From Spirochaetaceae bacterium (GTDB lineage: Bacteria > Spirochaetota > Spirochaetia > Treponematales > Breznakiellaceae): DNA of 42,546 nt. The DNA lies in assembly GCA_031275945.1 (NCBI GenBank), contig JAISOA010000003.1, forward strand, positions 1 to 42,546. Direction: 5' to 3'. A model generated the notes under the pieces. That model saw nothing but the letters and a program-made list of their open reading frames with translations. It was not told the origin of the DNA and did not search any database. This document shows positions 1 through 8,502 of this stretch, one piece after another (the stretch's first letter is position 1; every line of letters starts with the position of its first letter). A program made the position numbers and the translations under genes.

Positions 1-90
1 TTTATGTCCTATGGCGGTTCGGCCCTTATTTCTGCGTTAATAGGAATAGGCCTTGCCATGAGCATCCACGTTAGAAGATTCCAGCACTGA
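1..90 (+). CDS. FtsW/RodA-type SEDS protein, C-terminal end only
   Basis: The first 29 codons in frame 1 read through to a TGA at 88-90. They contain an S-Y-G-G-S motif followed by a hydrophobic helix (ALISALIGIGLAMSI) and a short basic tail. This matches the usual end of SEDS-family proteins (FtsW, RodA, SpoVE), the membrane glycan polymerases that build septal or side-wall peptidoglycan: a conserved SYGGS followed by the last membrane helix. The rest lies before the window, so FtsW cannot be told from RodA. It ends 18 bases before the radical SAM gene on the same strand and may share its transcript. Confidence 0.75.
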   Translation, partial: FMSYGGSALISALIGIGLAMSIHVRRFQH

Positions 91-108
91 TGATAATCCG
101 GTTGATGC

Positions 109-2550
109 ATGACCCGGTATATTGATCCCCTTACCCGCTTGGGAAAACGGCTTTTAGAGGTGGAAAAACCCGCCCGGTATACCGGCGGTGAATACGGCAG
201 GCTGGCAAAGCCCGGCGCGATTCTGCAAACAGCGGTGGTTTTTCCGGATCTCTATGAACTGGGCATGTCGAACCAGGCCTTTCGTATTCTGTACAATACC
301 CTTAACCGGATCGATGATATTTCCTGCGACAGGGCCTTTACCCCCGCTCCGGATTTTGAAAAACTTTTGGAAGAAGAAGGGGTACCCCTGTACGGTCTTG
401 ATACGGGGATCCCCCTTGGTAATACGGATATGCTGCTCTTTTCCCTAGGATACGAACTTGGCATAAACGGCGTCCTTTCAGTGTTGAACCGTTCCCGCAT
501 ACCCTTTCGGGAAAGAGGCCCCGGGGATCCTATTGTAATCATCGGGGGTCCCTGTGTTTCCAACCCCTTGCCCTACAGCCCCTTTGCCGACGCCTTCTGG
601 ATTGGCGAGGCCGAAGCGGGTTTTTTTGATCTCTGTAAAACTATTCTGGGTTTAAAAAAATCCGGCGCCTCGAGGAAGGATATGCTGAATCGAATCCTGT
701 CGCATCCCCATATCTGGGCGCCAGGAAAGATCCGGGTGTCCCGGGCTGTTTCAGCGGACTTTGGCCGGCGGCCGCAGAAGGCAATGGCCTTTCCCGTGTC
801 AAACATTCGGACGGTCCAGCACCATGGCGCGGTTGAAATTATGCGGGGTTGTCCCAATGGATGCCGGTTTTGCCATGCCGGCATTTGGTACCGGCCCATG
901 CGGCAAAAACCGGCGGATCTGGTTATACAGGAGGTGGAAGAACTTGTTACTACCGGCGGATACAGGGAGATAAGCCTTTCGTCCCTTTCCAGCGGCGATT
1001 ATTGCCATATTAATGAGCTTGCCACATACCTAAATGGTCTGTATTCCCCCCGGCATGTTTCGTTTCAGCTTCCGTCGCTACGGGTTTCGGGCTTTTCGCT
1101 CCCCCTGCTGTCTGCGATATCCCAGGTCCGCAAAAGCGGCCTTACCTTTGCGGTGGAAACGCCCCTTGAAATATGGCAGCTGGGGATAAACAAAATGGTT
1201 AAGCTTGACGAGGTTGTTTCGATACTGACGGAGGCCAAGCGGCGCGGCTGGCGGGGGGCAAAATTTTACTTTATGATCGGCCTGCCGCCGGCAAACCGGA
1301 TGCAGGCTTTCGGGACGAACGGGGAGGCCGAAAAAGCCGGCGGCGGGGACCGGGAAGAAAACGCCATCGTGGATTTTATTGCCGAAGCGGGGAAGCGAAG
1401 CGGGGGACACTTTCACATTAACGTAGGGGTCTTTGTTCCCAAACCCCATACCCCCTATGAAAGGGCCCCCCAGCTCGGGGAAGATCAGGCCTGGCCCAAA
1501 CTCAACCATATTATCTCGGCCCTTAAGCCCCTGGGACACAAGGTAAGTGTTCACGATCCCTTTGTTTCTATGATTGAAGGACTTATCGCCAGGGGAGACG
1601 AAAGGGTAGGGGATTTGATTGAACAAGCCTTTACTGCCGGAGCCAGGCTTGATCCCTGGTCCGAGTATTTTAGAAAGGATATTTGGAAGGGGCTTTTTGA
1701 GCAGAATCCGGGACTGGTTTCTTCGGTGCTTTCGGAAAAAACCGGGAAAACCCTTCCTTGGCGAATCGTTGAACCCGGCGTTACCGGAACATTTTTATCC
1801 ACCGAAAGATACAAGTCCGAAGTCCAGGAACCAACCGCAGCATGTATAGAAAACTGCACGCATCCATGCGGCGTCTGTGGTAAATCCGCCGATGTTATAA
1901 AAAATAATATACATCGTGAAGTAAAAACCGGGGCGAAGCCGGAAAATTCCGAAAATCCCCGGGACCTTCTCTGGCGAATGTTGTTTTCGTTTTCAAAAAA
2001 AGATTCGGCAATTTTTACTCCCCATCTGGGCGTCATCGAAGTTTTTTCCATGGCCCTGTTGCGAAGCGGATTGCAGCCCGTTTTTACCCAGGGTTTTAAT
2101 CCCCACGTGCGGCTTGATTTTGCTTCTCCCGCCGCCTTGGGACTTATTTGCAGGGAAGAAGCGGCCTGCGTTGACTTTGAACAGTACCTTGAACCGGAAA
2201 CATTTATTCTACAGCTTAACTCGGCCCTCCCACCGGGGTTTTTGGTAACCCAGGCTGAAATTTTTAAGATTCCCCTGGGAACAAAAAAATACTCGCTACC
2301 GCCCCTTTTATACGGTTTTATGTATACAAGCCCCGATAACACAGATCACTGCATCAAGGCTTCGGAGGAAAAGGCATTTCGGCTAAACTGTAAAACCGGA
2401 TTATCTTTTCCGGTTCGAAGCCGTGTCCTGGCCCATAATCCTGAATTTGCCAAAACCGGCGAAGCGGCGACTCACGGAACGGCGGGGATCTTTCCCTATA
2501 CCGGTTATTTTAACGCCTACAGAACCTTATACGAAAATAACAGTTCCTAA
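109..2550 (+). CDS. B12-binding-like radical SAM protein fused to a DUF2344 domain
   Basis: This is an 813-residue protein of the TIGR03960 type with a TIGR03936/DUF2344 C-terminal part. Residues about 30-200 resemble the B12-binding-like region of the family. The radical SAM core carries the 4Fe-4S motif CPNGCRFC (C248, C252, C255), followed by a TIM-barrel-like stretch to about residue 500. A second Cys group (CIENCTHPCGVCG, about residue 580) precedes the DUF2344 part from about residue 618, with its typical FTQGFNPHVRLDF motif. The substrate of this family is not known to me; members often sit near RNase G or ribosomal protein genes, hinting at RNA or ribosome modification. ATG 109 is the first in-frame start (TGA at 103-105), but no strong ribosome site precedes it. 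The C-terminus may be shifted (see findings). Confidence 0.88.
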   Translation: MTRYIDPLTRLGKRLLEVEKPARYTGGEYGRLAKPGAILQTAVVFPDLYELGMSNQAFRILYNTLNRIDDISCDRAFTPAPDFEKLLEEEGVPLYGLDTGIPLGNTDMLLFSLGYELGINGVLSVLNRSRIPFRERGPGDPIVIIGGPCVSNPLPYSPFADAFWIGEAEAGFFDLCKTILGLKKSGASRKDMLNRILSHPHIWAPGKIRVSRAVSADFGRRPQKAMAFPVSNIRTVQHHGAVEIMRGCPNGCRFCHAGIWYRPMRQKPADLVIQEVEELVTTGGYREISLSSLSSGDYCHINELATYLNGLYSPRHVSFQLPSLRVSGFSLPLLSAISQVRKSGLTFAVETPLEIWQLGINKMVKLDEVVSILTEAKRRGWRGAKFYFMIGLPPANRMQAFGTNGEAEKAGGGDREENAIVDFIAEAGKRSGGHFHINVGVFVPKPHTPYERAPQLGEDQAWPKLNHIISALKPLGHKVSVHDPFVSMIEGLIARGDERVGDLIEQAFTAGARLDPWSEYFRKDIWKGLFEQNPGLVSSVLSEKTGKTLPWRIVEPGVTGTFLSTERYKSEVQEPTAACIENCTHPCGVCGKSADVIKNNIHREVKTGAKPENSENPRDLLWRMLFSFSKKDSAIFTPHLGVIEVFSMALLRSGLQPVFTQGFNPHVRLDFASPAALGLICREEAACVDFEQYLEPETFILQLNSALPPGFLVTQAEIFKIPLGTKKYSLPPLLYGFMYTSPDNTDHCIKASEEKAFRLNCKTGLSFPVRSRVLAHNPEFAKTGEAATHGTAGIFPYTGYFNAYRTLYENNSS

Positions 2551-2673
2551 AAGGCGGGATTCCAAAGCCGCAATAGAAGTAGACAGAATAGACATTATGA
2601 ATAGTAAAACCTGGTGATGTTTTTTGTTTGTTGTTATTGTTTTACGGCTTGGATCCGACCGGCTCTAACTCAT

Positions 2674-2709
2674 TGGCGCATTCCGGCTACCCTGCCGGCT
2701 ATTCCCGCC
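2674..2709. other. Inverted repeat between convergent genes
   Basis: The 191-base gap between two convergent genes holds CCGGC (2683-2687) and GCCGG (2694-2698) around a six-base loop, with a weaker GGCG/CGCC pair outside. A bidirectional terminator is plausible by position, but neither strand shows a T-run directly after the stem. A T-rich stretch (about 2620-2644) lies before the hairpin, not after it. No gene was seen in the gap. Confidence 0.25.
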
Positions 2710-2741
2710 CAATCATGTTTTCAGGCGGTCCGCGCCAAGTG

Positions 2742-3599
2742 TCAGGAGATGTTGGGAAGACGGAAAATCCCTATATGCTTGGGCCGTGAATAAATTACGG
2801 TATAATTTGAATCAATCCCCGAGGCAAGGATGTACATCGAAACGTAGGTGTATTTTACGGTGTTTGCCGGGTTATTATTGGCATTTTTTTCCACATCGGC
2901 GTTTACCATGCCGGTGATGATGGTACTGTCGGTAATTTGATTTGGCCCGGTGGTATTTTTTAAAAACCGGTCAGGCCGGGCGGTAAAATCCCCGGCCCGG
3001 AATAAATAGAAGGTGGATAAAGCAGGATCGTGATCCAGCTTCATAAAAGGCTCAATAGAAGAACTGGTAAAATCAAGATGAACGGTGCTCCCGATTCCGG
3101 CGAGAGAATCGGCAGAAGGGATGCTGCCATAGGACTGGTTTCCCAGTAACTGGTAAAGGGCTATGTCATCGGATCTATTAAACGTAACGTACAGCGGGTA
3201 ATAGTGAAGACTGTTAAAAACCGAACCTATGGCATTGGGAGAAACCTTATCGTTGGTGGTATAGGGTTCCAGAGTGCTGTAGTGGGATGCCAGGGCCGGA
3301 TTAATATTCTGTCGTTCCGATGAGGTAGTGATGCTGGATAATGAAAGATCGCTGATGTAGATCCGGTAAAAAATTGTATAGCTGCGGAAATACGTATTAC
3401 CACTGTTATTGGGGATTATAATACGTCCCCGGCTTATATCCTCGGCATAGGCGATTTCTACCGGCCTAAGGTAAATGTAATCTTCGATGCCACAAGAAAG
3501 AACCGGCAGCGTAAAAGACACCATAAGAAACATCACCGGTAAAGAAAAACCAGGGGAAACACAACGTGTGCCGGTACCGGTCTTATTGGGATATTTCAA
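2742..3599 (-). CDS. Predicted lipoprotein of unknown function
   Basis: This is a 285-residue protein. The N-terminus has a basic region, a hydrophobic stretch and LPVLSC, with C36 as the likely lipidated cysteine. Spirochaete lipoboxes are looser than the LAGC consensus, so a lipoprotein is likely. The mature part is rich in Ser, Thr, Tyr and Asn and has no motif I recognise. The start is a TTG that overlaps the upstream TPR gene by 17 bases; ATG codons inside the hydrophobic segment would leave the signal without a basic end, so TTG is preferred. It is the last gene of the long minus-strand run that begins at recA. Its function is unknown; the surface or periplasm is the inferred location. 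Confidence 0.7.
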   Translation of the reverse strand: MKYPNKTGTGTRCVSPGFSLPVMFLMVSFTLPVLSCGIEDYIYLRPVEIAYAEDISRGRIIIPNNSGNTYFRSYTIFYRIYISDLSLSSITTSSERQNINPALASHYSTLEPYTTNDKVSPNAIGSVFNSLHYYPLYVTFNRSDDIALYQLLGNQSYGSIPSADSLAGIGSTVHLDFTSSSIEPFMKLDHDPALSTFYLFRAGDFTARPDRFLKNTTGPNQITDSTIITGMVNADVEKNANNNPANTVKYTYVSMYILASGIDSNYTVIYSRPKHIGIFRLPNIS

Positions 3600-4266
3600 G
3601 GGAGATAATCCTGCTCTGGGCTAGTTTGGCCCAATTGGAATCCGGTGAATTTTTTTCGATTACGGTACGGTAGGCTTCCAGGGCCGCTTCCGTATCCTGC
3701 CGGGCTTCGTGAATTCTTCCAATGTTAAACCGGGCCCTGGAAGCGGCGGGAAAATTACCGGGAAAATCCAGGCTTTGGTTGTAGTACTCCAGGGCCTTTT
3801 CCAGGTTACCCTGTTCTTCCGCCGCCACCGCCGCATTGTATAGCGCCAGGGGCTTGAGGTATGTTTTTCCGGATCTCCGGGCAGAGTCAAGGTACGCCGA
3901 TTCCGCCTTTTCCCAGTCACCCCTGTCCATATAGATAGAAGCCGCTAAAAAATAGGATCGGGCAGCGGCGTATCCAAAGGTTTTGGAGGCAAAACTTGTA
4001 ATCTCCTGGAGCAGGTCTTCCACTTCGGCAGATTTGGAACTGTCGCTTAGCTCCCCCAACAGGGAACGTTTTTCTTCGATTTCTTCCAGGGTAATAATTG
4101 CTTTTTTTTGCAGTTCATTCCGGACAGAAAAAAACACCGCCGAACCGGCTATTCCCGCCGCCGCAATTATTATTACGGCCAGGAGGGCTTTTCTGTTTTT
4201 TTGTACAAAATCGGCAATCTTATCGCTTATGTGCGCAGATTCCGTTTCCGCTTTCTTCATTTCCAT
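3583..4266 (-). CDS. Membrane-anchored TPR protein
   Basis: This is about 227 residues: a basic N-terminus, one membrane helix (about residues 27-49 of the longest reading, rich in Ala and Ile), a coiled segment, and at least three TPR-like units (for example WEKAESAYLDSARRSG, LEKALEYYNQSLDFPG, TEAALEAYRTVIEKNS). The layout resembles YfgM-like proteins, with a cytoplasmic N-terminus and a periplasmic TPR domain, but the assignment is only by architecture. Two nearby ATGs are possible; a GGAG at 4277-4274 lies one base before ATG 4272 but seven bases before ATG 4266, so 4266 is preferred. The stop overlaps the lipoprotein start downstream, which suggests coupling and a shared envelope role. 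Confidence 0.72.
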   Translation of the reverse strand: MEMKKAETESAHISDKIADFVQKNRKALLAVIIIAAAGIAGSAVFFSVRNELQKKAIITLEEIEEKRSLLGELSDSSKSAEVEDLLQEITSFASKTFGYAAARSYFLAASIYMDRGDWEKAESAYLDSARRSGKTYLKPLALYNAAVAAEEQGNLEKALEYYNQSLDFPGNFPAASRARFNIGRIHEARQDTEAALEAYRTVIEKNSPDSNWAKLAQSRIISLEISQ

Positions 4267-4297
4267 TATCATACTCCATAGATTTAAGTTTGTCAGG

Positions 4298-5815
4298 TTA
4301 GGAATAATGTTCCTTAATGGACAGTTCCTTAATCAGTCTGGATAAATAGGTCCGTTGAATATCCAGAGCCTTTGCCGTTTCTGTCTGGTTCCAGTTGTTT
4401 TCTTCCAACACCTTTTGAATAAAGTGTACTTTAAAAGTATTTATCGCATTTTTTAAGTTCCGGCTACCCTCCCCGGCATGTTCGGGTATGGCCGAAAGGT
4501 TTCGTAAAAAAAGATCATCCTTCTGTATCCAAGCGCCCTTTCCAATGACACAGGCCCTTTCTATGCTGTTTTCCAGTTCCCGGACGTTTCCGGGCCAGGA
4601 ATAGGAAAGCATAAATTCCATGGTGTCGTTAGAAAACCCCTCAAACTGCTTTTTTGTTTCCCGTTGATATTTTTTAAGAAAAAAATTAGCCAATTCAGGG
4701 ATGTCTTCGGGACGTTGCCGCAGGGGGGGGATATAAATGGGCAGAACGTTGATCCGGTAATATAAATCGTTGCGGAACTCACCCTTTTCTACCATTGCTT
4801 CGATGTCCCTGTTGGTGGCCGCCAGTATCCGGACATCCACGGTTATCGAAGTATTTGATCCGACTTTTTCAAATGTTTTTTGCTGGATTACCCGCAGAAG
4901 CTTGGACTGCAGGGCCAGGGGCAGGTCCCCGATTTCATCAAGAAAAATCGTACCCCCGTCGGCCAGTTCAAACCGGCCCTGGCGGTTTTGTATGGCATTG
5001 GTAAAGGCCCCCCTTACATGTCCAAAGAGTTCGCTTTCCAGAAGATTTTCCGGCAGGGCAGCGCAGTTAACCCGGACAAAGGGAGCGGAACTGCGGGGAC
5101 TGCGAAGATGGATCTGCTCGGCAATTAATTCTTTTCCTACGCCGCTTTCACCCAGGATTAAAACCGAAGAATCGGTCTGCGCAACCCGATCGATGATTTC
5201 AAGTTTTTCTAACATAACCGGGCTTTTTGCAATAAGGGTATGGTATCCCTGGGTATTTCTTAGTTCGGTTTGGAGATGATTTATCTCTGAGTGGGCCTTT
5301 TCAAAGCGCTGGACATTCTGGATGGCCAGGGCGGCTTGATTGGCCAATATTTCAAGCCATTCAAGATCGTCCTGGGTAAAATAATTGCCACCCTTTTTAT
5401 TAAGCAGTTCTATGACACCGATACATTCGTCTTTTATCCGCATGGGAACGGCGATCATGGTTTTTGCAGGATACCCCAACTGATCGGGAATTTTTTTAGA
5501 ATGCCGTTTGTCGTTTTCCACATCGTGTACCATAAGCGATTTATTATGGGTGGCCACCCAGCCGGCAATTCCTTCGTTTAATTTAACGGTATACTTTGCT
5601 ATTTTTGCACTCTTGGATCCCAGGGCAACCTCAAAGTACAGTTCCTTGGTTTCCTTGTTCACCAGCATCAAGCTGGAAGCCTCTCCCTGGCAGAATCTGG
5701 TGGCGGACTCCAAAATCTGGGTTAAGAGGGAATGGAGATCGGTAAATTTTGAATTAATAAGGGAATTGATTTCGATGAGGGTATTAAATTTATTGGCGTC
5801 GATTTTTGACAGCAT
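4298..5815 (-). CDS. GAF-domain sigma54-dependent transcriptional activator
   Basis: This is a 505-residue bacterial enhancer-binding protein. Residues about 20-165 form a GAF-like sensor domain. The AAA+ domain (about 195-430) shows Walker A (GESGVGKE) and Walker B (GGTIFLDEIGDL). The last 40 residues hold a Fis-type helix-turn-helix (NQTETAKALDIQRTYLSRLI). It should hydrolyse ATP to open sigma54-RNA polymerase complexes at promoters bound by the Fis-type domain. The sigma54-contact loop reads GAFTNA (residues 269-274) instead of the usual GAFTGA. There is no receiver domain, so a small ligand or protein contact at the GAF domain probably controls it. It follows rpsA by 20 bases. No -24/-12 promoter was seen in this window, so the targets are unknown. 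Confidence 0.9.
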   Translation of the reverse strand: MLSKIDANKFNTLIEINSLINSKFTDLHSLLTQILESATRFCQGEASSLMLVNKETKELYFEVALGSKSAKIAKYTVKLNEGIAGWVATHNKSLMVHDVENDKRHSKKIPDQLGYPAKTMIAVPMRIKDECIGVIELLNKKGGNYFTQDDLEWLEILANQAALAIQNVQRFEKAHSEINHLQTELRNTQGYHTLIAKSPVMLEKLEIIDRVAQTDSSVLILGESGVGKELIAEQIHLRSPRSSAPFVRVNCAALPENLLESELFGHVRGAFTNAIQNRQGRFELADGGTIFLDEIGDLPLALQSKLLRVIQQKTFEKVGSNTSITVDVRILAATNRDIEAMVEKGEFRNDLYYRINVLPIYIPPLRQRPEDIPELANFFLKKYQRETKKQFEGFSNDTMEFMLSYSWPGNVRELENSIERACVIGKGAWIQKDDLFLRNLSAIPEHAGEGSRNLKNAINTFKVHFIQKVLEENNWNQTETAKALDIQRTYLSRLIKELSIKEHYS

Positions 5816-5835
5816 AGAATGCGGTCAGCCGGCTT

Positions 5836-7833
5836 CTATCCGGACGCCGGAGGGGAAATTTCGGCCGCCGCAGTTCCGGCTGAAGTCTCCGCCACCGGAG
5901 CCTCCGGCAGGGAAGTTCCTTGCATTGGCGCTTCCGGTACCGAAGCCTCCTGGGTTGAAATTTCCGGCGTTGATGAAACCTCCGGTATTGGGACTTCCGC
6001 CGCCGGAGTCTCCTCCGGCGGCGGGGCTTCCGGCACCGGAACGCCGGCCTTTTTCCGGGATTTGGCGGAAGTTTCGGTTTTTCCCGCGGAAGCGGTCTGG
6101 GAAGCAGAAATTTGGCCGGCTTCCTGTTCACTGTTCTTAGATTTTAGAATATCACCCACGGTAACGGTGGAATCGCCGGATCTTTCTTCTGTCATGTACC
6201 GGGAAATCTCGTCCCGGTGTACTTTTCGCTGATAATCCCGGATCGAAAAAGAAGCTTTTTGCTTTTCCGGTTGAAGCTCCACCACCACCGCGGTAATTTT
6301 ATCCCCGGCATGGTAGCGTTTAAGGGCATCGTCGGGATTTTCTTCGCGGTTTTCCGGCAAATTGGTTTTATGGATAAGCCCTTCAATACCCCCGGGAACT
6401 TTTACAAATATCCCGAAATCGGTGACGGAGGACACCTCCCCCTCTACCCGGGATCCGATCTTATAGGCCGCGGCAAAATTCTGCCAGGGATCTTCCGAAA
6501 GCTGCTTAATTCCCAGCTTAATATTGCGGCTATTCCGATCAATGCCAATGACCATTACTTCCAATTCCCCGCCCACGATTAATTCGCTGCCAGGGTGCTT
6601 AATCTTTTTGGTCCAGGAAATATCGTCCACATGAAGGAAGCCGTCGATACCCTCTTCCAGTTCAATAAAGGCCCCGGCGTTAGTTGTTTTAACCACCTTT
6701 CTGGTAAGCCTGGTACCGACGGGGTATTTTTCGCTGATATCGTTCCAGGGATTGGCGCTAACCTGCTTAAGCCCCAGAGAAACCCGCCCGGCCTGTAAAT
6801 CGTAACCCAGGATCATGCATTCCACTTCATCCCCGATGGCAAGAAGGTCCCCGGGGGAATGAATTTTTTTGACCCAGGAAAATTCCGATATATGGGCAAG
6901 TCCTTCAATACCCTCTTCCAGTTCAATAAAGGCGCCAAAATCCGTTAATTTGGTAACCCTGCCCATAACGATGTCGTTAACATGGTATTTGTCTTCAAAG
7001 TGCATCCAGGGATCGTCGGTAAAATGCTTTAACGAGAGGTTAATCCGTTTTTCTTCCGGATCGATTCGTATGACCTTAACGGTAATTTCCTGACCCTTTT
7101 TTACAAAATCCTTGGGTCTGGTTACATGTCCCCAGCTCATATCGTTGATGTGCAAAAGGCCGTCAAAGCCGCCCAGATCGATAAAGGCCCCAAAGGAAGT
7201 AAAACTTTTAACCACCCCTTTTCTGTCCGCCCCAATGGGGGTGTTTTCAAAGAATTCCTTCTGTTTTTTGACGGTTTCTTCTTCCAGCCACTTACGGCGG
7301 TTTACCACAATGTTTACTTTGCCGTCGGAATAGAGCCGTTCCACGTACATTTTGGACCTAAGCCCCAGGAATTTTTCCGGCTTATCAACCTTTTGTGAAT
7401 CGGAGTGGCTTATGGGACGAAACGCATGAACCTGAGCGCCAAGATTGACGTCAAAGCCCCCCTTGACGTGCTTTTCTATGGTACCTTCCAAGGGGGTATG
7501 ATCCTGGAAGGCCTGGCGAAGATCTTTCCAGAACAGCTTAATATCCGCCTTTTGTTTGGAAACAATCACCTCGCCGTATTTGTTTTCTTTAGAAACCAGG
7601 ATAACCGATACCGGATCCCCTACTTTGGGAACCGTGGAGAATTCGGAAAGGGGTATTTTCCCCTCTGATTTATACCCCACATCCACAAATACCTGGTCGG
7701 GGGTTACTTGAATAACATGGCCGTCAATAAGCTGGCCTTCTTCAAGCTGTTCGAGTGATCTAAGGTATTCTTCCTGCAATTGTGATTGAATGTCGCCGGG
7801 ATTAGTGTCCGTTCCCACTTCCATCTGAGCCAT
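5836..7833 (-). CDS. rpsA: 30S ribosomal protein S1 with a long acidic-proline tail
   Basis: This is a 665-residue S1 with six S1/OB-fold repeats, at roughly residues 35-100, 115-180, 197-265, 285-350, 370-440 and 455-525. Repeats 3 and 4 show the classic FGAFIDL/FGAFIEL...GLLHI/GLAHIS pattern. S1 binds mRNA on the 30S subunit and helps start translation. About 65 residues at the end form a Pro/Glu/Ala/Ser tail with irregular PEAP and PE-S units, not part of normal S1 and probably disordered. The ATG lies four bases after the cmk stop codon begins a TGA-ACC-ATG string, in the same frame as cmk; an AAGGA in the cmk end serves as the ribosome site. Synthesis is therefore coupled to cmk, or a fusion could form by UGA readthrough. 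Confidence 0.95.
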   Translation of the reverse strand: MAQMEVGTDTNPGDIQSQLQEEYLRSLEQLEEGQLIDGHVIQVTPDQVFVDVGYKSEGKIPLSEFSTVPKVGDPVSVILVSKENKYGEVIVSKQKADIKLFWKDLRQAFQDHTPLEGTIEKHVKGGFDVNLGAQVHAFRPISHSDSQKVDKPEKFLGLRSKMYVERLYSDGKVNIVVNRRKWLEEETVKKQKEFFENTPIGADRKGVVKSFTSFGAFIDLGGFDGLLHINDMSWGHVTRPKDFVKKGQEITVKVIRIDPEEKRINLSLKHFTDDPWMHFEDKYHVNDIVMGRVTKLTDFGAFIELEEGIEGLAHISEFSWVKKIHSPGDLLAIGDEVECMILGYDLQAGRVSLGLKQVSANPWNDISEKYPVGTRLTRKVVKTTNAGAFIELEEGIDGFLHVDDISWTKKIKHPGSELIVGGELEVMVIGIDRNSRNIKLGIKQLSEDPWQNFAAAYKIGSRVEGEVSSVTDFGIFVKVPGGIEGLIHKTNLPENREENPDDALKRYHAGDKITAVVVELQPEKQKASFSIRDYQRKVHRDEISRYMTEERSGDSTVTVGDILKSKNSEQEAGQISASQTASAGKTETSAKSRKKAGVPVPEAPPPEETPAAEVPIPEVSSTPEISTQEASVPEAPMQGTSLPEAPVAETSAGTAAAEISPPASG

Positions 7834-7836
7834 GGT

Positions 7837-8502
7837 TCATCCTTCTAGTGTATTATCTTGTATTACTTCTATTAATTTGTCATAAACTTCGGTTAAGGTC
7901 AAGTCCGATGTATCCAGGTAGATAACACCGGGGGCCACCATAAGGCTTCCCTCTTCCTTGTGGCTGTCTAATGTATCCCTTTCGGCGATGGACGTTTCGA
8001 TCTTCTCCAGGCTTAGGCGGGAAAAACCCTGTTGGAAACGCCGTTTGGCCCGTTCCCGGATCGATGCGTCCAGGTAAAAGCGGTATTCTGCCCCGGGAAA
8101 CACCACCGTGGTCATGTCCCGCCCTTCCACCACCGCATTAAGCCCCCGGGCAATGTTCCGGACATGATCATTGACCACATGGCGAACGGGCACAATTGCC
8201 GAAAGGGGGGAAACGACCCGGTCTATGTCGTCACCGTGCAGCAGGGGTTCCACCATTTCGTCTCCCAGGTACAGCCGGCCGTTTTTGTACATCACCGGGG
8301 CTTTTTTTGCATACCCCAGAACGCCTTCCGGATCCCGGGGATCGATTCCCTGCCTAAGGCATCCCAGGGTAATGACCCGGTACAGGTTGCCCGAATTGAC
8401 ATAGGTAAAAGGGCTGCCGTCGCCGCCCCTAAGATTTTCCGCCAGCATCTTTGCGATGGTGCTTTTTCCGGTTCCCGCAGGCCCGTCAATGGCGATTATC
8501 AT
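7837..8502 (-). CDS. cmk: Cytidylate kinase
   Basis: This is a 221-residue P-loop kinase with Walker A GPAGTGKS (residues 7-14), a downstream VVEGRDMTTVVFP motif and the lid-region REXAKRR-type stretch (SIRERAKRRFQ). These fit CMP/dCMP kinase, which phosphorylates CMP and dCMP for nucleotide supply and for recycling RNA breakdown products. The length matches the family. Its ATG overlaps the rluB stop by four bases (ATGA). It ends with a TGA that is separated from the rpsA ATG by a single ACC codon in the same frame. The cmk-rpsA order is widespread in bacteria. Confidence 0.95.
   Translation of the reverse strand: MIIAIDGPAGTGKSTIAKMLAENLRGGDGSPFTYVNSGNLYRVITLGCLRQGIDPRDPEGVLGYAKKAPVMYKNGRLYLGDEMVEPLLHGDDIDRVVSPLSAIVPVRHVVNDHVRNIARGLNAVVEGRDMTTVVFPGAEYRFYLDASIRERAKRRFQQGFSRLSLEKIETSIAERDTLDSHKEEGSLMVAPGVIYLDTSDLTLTEVYDKLIEVIQDNTLEG

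Noticed and set aside
1551-2342. A 263-residue open frame on the minus strand
   Set aside because: It is antisense to the radical SAM/DUF2344 gene, which has strong motifs, and has no ribosome site or domain of its own.
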